This document shows positions 1 to 5,410 of a stretch of 6,490 nucleotides of DNA, piece after piece; position 1 is the first letter of the stretch; the number at the start of each line of letters is the position of its first letter. The notes beneath the pieces are model-generated. The model was not told the DNA's origin. It searched no databases and worked only from the letters and a program-made list of their open reading frames with translations. This DNA comes from an uncultured Acidimicrobium sp. (GTDB lineage: Bacteria > Actinomycetota > Acidimicrobiia > Acidimicrobiales > Ilumatobacteraceae). A program made the position numbers and the translations under genes. The stretch lies in assembly GCA_903850275.1 (NCBI GenBank), contig CAINLH010000326.1, positions 1 to 6,490 on the forward strand, read 5' to 3'.

Positions 1-47
1 CTACACCAGGACGTACACTCTTTCCCTACACGACGCTCTTCCGATCT
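1..47 (+). other. Illumina TruSeq P5-side adapter with i5 index (artefact)
   Basis: This stretch is sequencing-library adapter, not genome. Bases 1-6 (CTACAC) match the last six bases of the P5 flow-cell segment. Bases 7-14 (CAGGACGT) sit where the i5 index belongs and match, from memory, TruSeq HT index D507. Bases 15-47 match all 33 bases of the TruSeq Read 1 primer site, ending in CTCTTCCGATCT. The three parts occur in the exact order and spacing of a dual-index TruSeq library molecule. Genomic sequence starts at base 48, in the middle of efp. The likely cause is untrimmed adapter read-through assembled onto a contig end. Nothing in this stretch should be annotated as coding. Confidence 0.98.
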
Positions 48-206
48 ATCTAGCATGTTGCCAGTCTTTAGATTGCGCAATCGAGTGCGCACGAATGCTC
101 CACCCTTGCCAGGCTTTACATGTTGAAATTCGACAACGGTGTACAGGGTTCCATCGAGGTTCAGCGTGATGCCGTTTTTCAGGTCGTTGGTGGTGATTGC
201 AGGCAC
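48..206 (-). CDS. efp: Translation elongation factor P, N-terminal 53 codons (3' truncated by adapter)
   Basis: EF-P binds the ribosome between the P and E sites and promotes peptide-bond formation at polyproline stretches; it acts in the cytoplasm. The visible part starts MPAITTNDLKNGITLNLDG and continues through the KOW-like domain I, with VVEFQHVKPGKGGAFVRTRLRN at about residues 24-45. Lys34 lies at the loop tip, the position modified in E. coli EF-P. I chose the GTG at 206-204 because it starts a few residues before the conserved TNDLKNG block; an AGAAAGAG stretch at 212-219 is a plausible ribosome site five bases upstream. The start overlaps the end of the upstream peptidase gene by 28 bases. 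A full EF-P is about 185-190 residues, so roughly 70% is missing. The frame stays open through the adapter, so a gene caller would append about 15 false residues (RSEERRVGKECTSWC). Confidence 0.95.
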
Positions 207-1315
207 AATTGCTCTTTCTGACTGTGGGTAAATACGTGACAGCCTGTGGACTCAACAAGGACTAAGTCCTCAATTCGAACACCGCCGAGACCTACACGAT
301 AGAGCCCAGGCTCCACCGTTACTACTTCCCCGGCCGTTAACGGATCTTTTGCGTTTCTTCGTAACCAGGGCATCTCATGAATTTGCAAACCGACGCCGTG
401 TCCCGTGCCATGAGTGAACTCATGCCCTAGCCCGTGTCGATCGAAAACTTCGCGACATACGCCATCGACTTCGTTGCCTACCACGCCTGCCCTCACCGCA
501 CGCACCCCACAGGCTTGCGCTTCAATCACCATTTGGTGCATGCGAACAAGTTCAGGATCGCATTCTCCCAAAAGATATGTTCGCGTCATATCTGAGTGGT
601 ATCCATCAATCAGCGCTCCAACGTCGATCACCACACTGTGACCCTCTCGAAGCAACGTCGATGTAGGACGATGATGCGGCAAGGCCGAATTCGGCCCAGT
701 AGCAACAATTGTTTCGTAGCTTGGGCCATCGGCACCGAAACGTCTCATCAAAAGTTCGAGTTCATCTCTAACGTCCCGCTCGGAGATTGAACCCGAAAGA
801 GCCGAAAACAACAGCGGCTCAACTTGCGCGAGTGCGCGATCTGCGATTTCCGATGCCTGGGAAATACGTTGCAACTCTGAATCACTTTTAACTCTTCGCA
901 GCCCTTGGACAACGCCCTCGGCACCGACGAAAGCACTTGAACAAGATGCTGAATACTGTTGCAGTTGGCGCACAGTCAAATCGTTTGGGTCGTACCCACA
1001 CTTGGCTACGCCGCGAAGGCAATTTGCGACAACCTCCAATAACGAATTGCTATCTTGCGCAAGAACCACCTCTACTTCCGCGCCAGCAATTGATAGTTGG
1101 TCTATCGCGTGCTGCACGTACCTTCCATCCGTAACGAGAGTTGAAGATTTAGATCTGACGATGAGGACGCCCGCAGAGCCAGTGAAACCAGTCAACCAAC
1201 GAATGTCGATCAGCGAAGTGACAAGAAGAGCATCGACCCCGAAACCATCCGATGCCACCAAAAAAGCACGATCGCAACGCCCGGATACAACTATCGGGGA
1301 GAGCAACCGCTGCAT
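179..1315 (-). CDS. pepQ: M24 family Xaa-Pro peptidase (aminopeptidase P / PepQ-like)
   Basis: This is a two-domain metallopeptidase of 378 residues that cleaves peptides at Xaa-Pro bonds, presumably in the cytoplasm since no signal peptide is visible. Residues ~15-135 form the creatinase N-terminal domain (VDALLVTS, RWLTGFTGS); ~145-365 form the pita-bread catalytic domain. All five metal ligands of the family are present: D231 and D242 (DVGALIDGYHSDMTRT), H306 (HGTGHGVG), E335 (VEPGLY) and E349 (VRIEDL); H215 and H313 fit the accessory histidines. The length matches the short bacterial form. It starts at an ATG 12 bases after the aroQ stop, and its last nine codons or so overlap the efp start. 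The symbol follows M. tuberculosis pepQ, which also sits beside efp; YqhT or PepP would be equally fair names. Sequence alone does not separate dipeptidase from aminopeptidase activity. Confidence 0.93.
   Translation of the reverse strand: MQRLLSPIVVSGRCDRAFLVASDGFGVDALLVTSLIDIRWLTGFTGSAGVLIVRSKSSTLVTDGRYVQHAIDQLSIAGAEVEVVLAQDSNSLLEVVANCLRGVAKCGYDPNDLTVRQLQQYSASCSSAFVGAEGVVQGLRRVKSDSELQRISQASEIADRALAQVEPLLFSALSGSISERDVRDELELLMRRFGADGPSYETIVATGPNSALPHHRPTSTLLREGHSVVIDVGALIDGYHSDMTRTYLLGECDPELVRMHQMVIEAQACGVRAVRAGVVGNEVDGVCREVFDRHGLGHEFTHGTGHGVGLQIHEMPWLRRNAKDPLTAGEVVTVEPGLYRVGLGGVRIEDLVLVESTGCHVFTHSQKEQLCLQSPPTT
212..219 (-). promoter_or_regulatory. Weak candidate ribosome binding site of efp
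   Basis: A purine run, AGAAAGAG, lies five bases before the GTG at 206-204 and within the end of the peptidase gene. It is a weak Shine-Dalgarno match, but position and spacing fit the chosen efp start and no better start codon is in reach. Confidence 0.4.
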
Positions 1316-1327
1316 CGAACGCCGCTG

Positions 1328-1771
1328 TTAAGAAAGGTGACTTGCAACGGCCTGTATAGCCAAGGAATATCCTTTTGCACCAAAACCAGCGATCGTGCCA
1401 ACCGCAACGGGAGCAACAACGCTTTCATGACGCCAAGATTCTCTCCGCTGTGGATTGGAGAGGTGAAGCTCGACAACTGGGCCATCGAATGCACTTAACG
1501 CATCATGAATGCTCCATGCGTAATGCGTAAACGCTCCTGGGTTAATGACGATTGCTGAATGCACACCTCGTGCTGCGTGAATTGCGTCGACTAGTTCTGA
1601 TGAACTGTTGCTCTGCATCGCAACCAATTCGAAACCCAAATCCTTTGCGGCAGATTGCGCATTCGATACGTGCGTTGACAATGTTTCGGAACCGTATATA
1701 TGCGGCTCTCTCTGACCAAGCAAATTAAGATTTGGTCCGTTGAGCAACAAAATACTGCGCGACTTAGCCAT
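1328..1771 (-). CDS. aroQ: 3-dehydroquinate dehydratase, type II
   Basis: AroQ converts 3-dehydroquinate to 3-dehydroshikimate, step 3 of the shikimate pathway. The product is 147 residues, normal for the dodecameric type II enzyme. It opens with the family hallmark LLLNGPNLNLLGQREPHIYG. Residues match the M. tuberculosis active site with a constant offset of two: R21, Y26 (catalytic tyrosine), N77, H83, E101, H103, R110 and R114. The segment QSNSSSELVD (53-62) lacks the more usual Glu-Gly of SNxEGEL. I chose the ATG at 1771-1769 because the fold starts at MAKSRSILLLNG; the longer reading from 1813 adds 14 unrelated residues and runs into aroB. The start lies four bases after the aroB stop, which suggests coupled translation. 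Confidence 0.97.
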   Translation of the reverse strand: MAKSRSILLLNGPNLNLLGQREPHIYGSETLSTHVSNAQSAAKDLGFELVAMQSNSSSELVDAIHAARGVHSAIVINPGAFTHYAWSIHDALSAFDGPVVELHLSNPQRRESWRHESVVAPVAVGTIAGFGAKGYSLAIQAVASHLS

Positions 1772-1775
1772 GCAA

Positions 1776-2807
1776 CTACAGTACTTCCATTGCCTCAAGC
1801 GTTTGGTGCACAATTTGCGGCTGGATACCTGCCACCGTTTCTACCCCTTGCGGGCCGTCCAACACGAAGGTAAGACCATCAACTGCCTTCTTATCCTTAG
1901 CCATCAAAGTCACTAAACGATCGAGAGAGCAAGACTTGGGGATTGCTGTCTGTAGGCCGTATGTTTCACCCACTATGCGTAGGTGATAGTCAACCCGCTC
2001 TTTCGGTATGCGTCCAAGCGAGTGTGCCAACTTCGAAGCAAAAATGAGGCCAATTGCTACCGCTTCACCATGCGCTAACGCAAAATTAGTTTCAATTTCG
2101 ATTGCATGACCAAGTGTGTGACCATAGTTAAGTAGTGCGCGCAGGCCTCCCTCGCGCTCATCGGACGACACGATGTCTGCCTTAATCTGCGCACACCGCG
2201 CCACACGATCGTCTAGATCCAGCGAGACCAAATCGTCGCCGGTAAGAAAATGGTACTTTGCCATTTCGCCATGACCGCAACGTAACTCTTTACTGGGAAG
2301 CGTCGCTAGAAAAGCTGTGTCGCAGATAACCGCCTTAGGTTGCCAAAATGCGCCGACCAAATTTTTGCCTGCGGGAAGATTGACGCCGGTTTTACCACCT
2401 ATCGCTGCATCCACCATTCCGACTAACGAAGTGGACACATGAATGACGTCGGTGCCACGATGCCAGGAAGCAGCTGCGAAACCCGCAACATCGGTGACCA
2501 TCCCACCCCCGACACCGATAATCAGATCGTTTCGTGTGATACCCCACTGTGCAAACGATTCGCACAATTGTTGAATCGTTTGCAACGACTTGAATTCTTC
2601 TCCCCGACCTATATAGGCGGTTTCGCATTGAAGTCCAGCAGCCTCAACCATGTCTGATACTTGATTATCGATGCCTTGCTGAGTGATGATCACTGCACGC
2701 TTTGCTTTTTTCGGCAAGTACTTCGGTAGAGAGGAAACCGCACCCATACCAACGACGACATCGTAGGAGCGATCGGCCAATTCAACTTTTACGATGCGCG
2801 AACTCAT
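1776..2807 (-). CDS. aroB: 3-dehydroquinate synthase
   Basis: AroB converts DAHP to 3-dehydroquinate using NAD and a divalent metal; it is step 2 of the shikimate pathway. The product is 343 residues, a typical length. The N-terminal Rossmann-like part carries the NAD-binding GVGGGMVTDVAGF (98-110) and VDAAIGGKTGVNLPAGKNLVGAFWQP (132-157, read as two adjoining motifs). The C-terminal part supplies the metal ligands E181 (GHGEMAKY), H230 (NYGHTLGHAIE) and H246 (AHGEA). H234 fits the active-site histidine: the 230/234/246 spacing equals that of H271/H275/H287 in the Aspergillus enzyme. The ATG start overlaps the aroK stop as ATGA, with a TGAGG ribosome site seven bases upstream. The stop lies four bases before aroQ. 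The residues 125-131 (STSLVGM) differ slightly from the common PTTLLAQ form but fall within family variation. Confidence 0.98.
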   Translation of the reverse strand: MSSRIVKVELADRSYDVVVGMGAVSSLPKYLPKKAKRAVIITQQGIDNQVSDMVEAAGLQCETAYIGRGEEFKSLQTIQQLCESFAQWGITRNDLIIGVGGGMVTDVAGFAAASWHRGTDVIHVSTSLVGMVDAAIGGKTGVNLPAGKNLVGAFWQPKAVICDTAFLATLPSKELRCGHGEMAKYHFLTGDDLVSLDLDDRVARCAQIKADIVSSDEREGGLRALLNYGHTLGHAIEIETNFALAHGEAVAIGLIFASKLAHSLGRIPKERVDYHLRIVGETYGLQTAIPKSCSLDRLVTLMAKDKKAVDGLTFVLDGPQGVETVAGIQPQIVHQTLEAMEVL

Positions 2808-3361
2808 GATTGTGCCTCAGCCGTGATCGCATTGGTCACTTTGAGCACGACATCGGCCACCGACAAGTGCTGTGTTTCGATCCGAATTGTTGCAACATCT
2901 TCATACAGCTCGAAACGATCCTTGGCCATCGTTGTCAGTGCTCCCCGAGCGTCGCCATCCAGCAACGGACGTTTCGATGCCTTGGAAGTACGCTGCAGTA
3001 AATCTTCGACGGGAGCGTCAAGCCAAACGACGCACCTTGCATTTTCCTTGATCAATTTTCGATTAATTGGGTTGAGCACGATCCCGCCACCAGTAGAAAT
3101 CACAGTGTCATTGCCCAAACGAACTGCCTCGAAGGCTTTGTTGAGTGCTGCAACTTCGGCATCTCGGAATGCAGCCTCACCATCTTGCGCAAAAATTTCT
3201 CGTACAGATCGTCCGGACTGTTGAGCGATGAGATCATCCGTATCGATGAACTGGGCACCAATGCTTCGCGCAACCTTCGCACCAACAGATGACTTTCCAG
3301 TACCCATCAAACCCACAAGAACTATTGCTTTTCCAACGGCCTGATTATCGCCCGTGTTCAC
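2804..3361 (-). CDS. aroK: Shikimate kinase
   Basis: AroK phosphorylates shikimate to shikimate-3-phosphate with ATP; it is step 5 of the pathway. The product is 185 residues, a little longer than many family members because of about ten extra N-terminal residues. The P-loop is GLMGTGKSS (17-25). D40 and D42 (FIDTDDLI) fit the magnesium/shikimate-binding aspartates, R66 (FRDAE) and G91-G93 the shikimate site, R131 (KRPLL) the mobile lid, and R149 (DRFELYEDVA) the second substrate arginine. The start is a GTG overlapping the aroC stop as GTGA, and the end overlaps the aroB start as ATGA. The gene is therefore locked between its neighbours with no room for its own promoter. No clear ribosome site precedes the GTG, consistent with re-initiation after aroC. 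Confidence 0.97.
   Translation of the reverse strand: MNTGDNQAVGKAIVLVGLMGTGKSSVGAKVARSIGAQFIDTDDLIAQQSGRSVREIFAQDGEAAFRDAEVAALNKAFEAVRLGNDTVISTGGGIVLNPINRKLIKENARCVVWLDAPVEDLLQRTSKASKRPLLDGDARGALTTMAKDRFELYEDVATIRIETQHLSVADVVLKVTNAITAEAQS
2815..2819 (-). promoter_or_regulatory. Ribosome binding site of aroB
   Basis: TGAGG on the minus strand lies seven bases before the aroB ATG, inside the last codons of aroK. It is the clearest Shine-Dalgarno match at any junction in the window and supports the ATG at 2807-2805 as the aroB start, despite the four-base overlap with aroK. Confidence 0.6.
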
Positions 3362-4521
3362 TTCAGTGAGGCGGCAAACGACCGCGCGTTTCGCACGAAT
3401 TCTTCCACCGAATCGCCACCAAACTTGCGCTGTGCTTCGTCGGCCAACACCAGCGCAACCATCGTTTCGGCAACTACACCCATGGCTGGAACCGCAGTTA
3501 CGTCGGTTCTCTCTTTGAAACTCTTGGTCTCTTCTTTTGTGACCGTGTCGACTGTTTTTAGTGTTGGCTTATTGAGCGTCGCAAGAGGCTTCATGGCGGC
3601 GCGAACTACTAACAACTCCCCTGTGGTCATGCCACCTTCAGTGCCACCGGCAAGCGTTGTTTCACGTCGATAATCGCCCGTCACCGAATCGAAGGTAATC
3701 GCATCGTGAGCTTGGCTGCCTCGCCTACCCGCGACTTCAAATCCGTCACCGATTTCGACACCTTTAACCGCTTGAATGCTCATCAATGCCTGAGCGAGTA
3801 GACCATCGAGTTTCCTATCCCAGTGCACATAACTACCCAAACCAACTGGCAAACCGTAAGCCAAGACTTCGACGATGCCTCCGAGCGAATCGCCGTCTTT
3901 CGCCGCTGCTTCAATTTCCGCGATCATCGCTGCCTCTGCATCCGAGTTGAAGCATCGAACTGGGGAGTCATCAACTTTTTGCAAGTCGGCGATAGTTGGG
4001 CGCGTCGAAGACGAAGATTTAGCTGACCCCATTTGAGTTACGTGGGAGAGAATATCCACGTTGATTGTTGAAAGGAAAATCTTTGCAAGTGCGCCAGCAG
4101 CTACGCGGGCTGCAGTCTCTCTAGCGCTGGCACGCTCCAACACATCGCGAGCGTCAGAGAAACCGTATTTCTGCATGCCTGATAGATCGGCATGACCGGG
4201 GCGTGGCTGAGTAAGAGGTTTTTTCGTCTTGCCCGGAGCCGGGGACATTTCTTCATGCCAGACATCACTTCGAAACCACTCTGTGTTCTTGATCTCGATT
4301 GCAACTGGAGATCCAAGAGTGCGACCATGGCGAATGCCGCCAAGAAGCTCTATTTCGTCGACTTCGAAACGCTGGCGAGGGCCGCGCCCATAGCCCAGGC
4401 GCCGCCTACCCAATTCGTTCTGAATTTGTTCTGCCGTGACATTAAGCCCGGCCGGCAAACCCTCAACGATGACCACGAGAGCTTGTCCGTGGCTTTCGCC
4501 TGCGGTGAGGTAACGCAACAT
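3358..4521 (-). CDS. aroC: Chorismate synthase
   Basis: AroC removes phosphate from EPSP to form chorismate with reduced FMN; it is step 7, the branch-point product of the pathway. The product is 387 residues, typical for actinobacterial AroC. All three family signatures are visible: GESHGQALVVIVEGLPAG (8-25), ASARETAARVAAGAL (131-145) and RTDVTAVPAMGVVAET (338-353). H11 and H110 (RPGHADLSGMQKYGF) match the two invariant histidines. The FMN-site block GGTEGGMTTGE (292-302) varies slightly from the common GGISGGMTNGE. RTD replaces the commoner RSD in the third signature. The ATG is fixed by the MLRYLTAGESHG start typical of the family, but no good ribosome site lies just upstream. It follows the only sizeable gap in the block (58 bases after aroE) and overlaps aroK by four bases. 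Confidence 0.98.
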   Translation of the reverse strand: MLRYLTAGESHGQALVVIVEGLPAGLNVTAEQIQNELGRRRLGYGRGPRQRFEVDEIELLGGIRHGRTLGSPVAIEIKNTEWFRSDVWHEEMSPAPGKTKKPLTQPRPGHADLSGMQKYGFSDARDVLERASARETAARVAAGALAKIFLSTINVDILSHVTQMGSAKSSSSTRPTIADLQKVDDSPVRCFNSDAEAAMIAEIEAAAKDGDSLGGIVEVLAYGLPVGLGSYVHWDRKLDGLLAQALMSIQAVKGVEIGDGFEVAGRRGSQAHDAITFDSVTGDYRRETTLAGGTEGGMTTGELLVVRAAMKPLATLNKPTLKTVDTVTKEETKSFKERTDVTAVPAMGVVAETMVALVLADEAQRKFGGDSVEEFVRNARSFAASLK

Positions 4522-4579
4522 GCGTACAGGCTACCGCTCGCCAATAGCCGACCTTGGCCTATTTAATGCTCCTGGGCAC

Positions 4580-5410
4580 CTATCGTTTGCGCAATTCTTC
4601 GAGCGCTGCGTTTCTCATTACCCCAACGTCTGGCATTCTGCCGAACCAAGCCAGCTGTTGCAAAGCGGCCTGCTGAACCAACATTTCCAGTCCGTCAACC
4701 GTGGTGGCACCAGCCTGTCGAGCAGCACGCAAGAACGCAGTTTCTAACGGGAAGTACACCACGTCAAGAACGGTGAGTTTTACATGCAAGTGGTCGGGAG
4801 AGATAGGGCTCTCCAGATTCCCCATTCCGACTGAAGTTGCATTGATCAGAACCGATGAAGTCGCGATGTCGCTGGTAGATCCGACCCGCGCCACCCCAAC
4901 AAGAGATGCGGCGCTCTGTGCGTTTTCGGCAGACCGATTAACTATTGCGATGTCACTGGCTCCACTTCGAGCAAGTGAAAACACAATGCTCCGAGCCGTT
5001 GCACCCGCGCCCAGAACAACGCAACTTGCGCCCTGTATTGTTGCGCCGCAATGCATCAATGCCGCGCATGCGCCGTCTCCGTCGGTGTTGGTACCGATCA
5101 TCTGACCATCTGCTTCGAAAATGACAGTGTTGACAGATCGAGATTCGAGTGCTCGTTCATCGCATCGGTCCATCAAAGAAAATGCAAGTTCTTTATGTGG
5201 CATCGTTACAGACAGACCTCGCAATCCTGCGGTTTGAGCGTCCTTGAGCACTTCGGCGAATTTCTCGACGGCCACATCGACCGCGATGTACGTTGAATCC
5301 AAATTCTGGTGCTGGAAGACCGCGTTATGCATTGCCGGCGAAAGGCTGTGCATGGTTGGATACCCAACTACCGCCGCCTTGACTTGCTTATCGCTGCCAA
5401 ATATGTTCAC
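4580..5410 (-). CDS. aroE: Shikimate dehydrogenase (NADP+)
   Basis: AroE reduces 3-dehydroshikimate to shikimate with NADPH; it is step 4 of the pathway. The product is 276 residues, normal for the family. The N-terminal substrate domain carries GYPTMHSLSPAMHNAVF (16-32; S22 and S24 bind shikimate), SVTMPHK with catalytic K73, and GTNTDGDG with catalytic D110. The Rossmann domain has VLGAGATAR (132-140), NRS (158-160) for the NADP phosphate, NATSVGM (190-196) and VDGLEMLVQQAA (238-249). The usual WTG near the C-terminus reads WFG here. I chose the GTG at 5410-5408: it overlaps the mltG stop as GTGA and begins at MNIFGSDKQVKAAVVGYP. The longer reading from 5524 lies inside mltG and adds arginine-rich, non-homologous residues. 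A weak AGG lies about nine bases upstream of the GTG. Confidence 0.96.
   Translation of the reverse strand: MNIFGSDKQVKAAVVGYPTMHSLSPAMHNAVFQHQNLDSTYIAVDVAVEKFAEVLKDAQTAGLRGLSVTMPHKELAFSLMDRCDERALESRSVNTVIFEADGQMIGTNTDGDGACAALMHCGATIQGASCVVLGAGATARSIVFSLARSGASDIAIVNRSAENAQSAASLVGVARVGSTSDIATSSVLINATSVGMGNLESPISPDHLHVKLTVLDVVYFPLETAFLRAARQAGATTVDGLEMLVQQAALQQLAWFGRMPDVGVMRNAALEELRKR

Noticed and set aside
46..258. 70-residue minus-strand reading frame across the efp start and adapter
   Set aside because: It is read in the wrong frame: the +1 neighbour frame gives an unmistakable EF-P. Its last bases lie in the adapter.
1772..1813. N-terminal extension of aroQ to 161 residues
   Set aside because: The first 14 residues (MCTKRLRQWKYCSC) overlap the end of aroB and do not resemble AroQ. 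The ATG at 1771 matches the family start.
2823..3224. 133-residue plus-strand reading frame antisense to aroK
   Set aside because: It has a serine-rich, low-information composition, lies fully inside aroK and carries no motif.
4701..5105. 134-residue plus-strand reading frame antisense to aroE
   Set aside because: It is rich in Arg/Ala/Thr, as expected for an antisense shadow, and has no domain or clear ribosome site.
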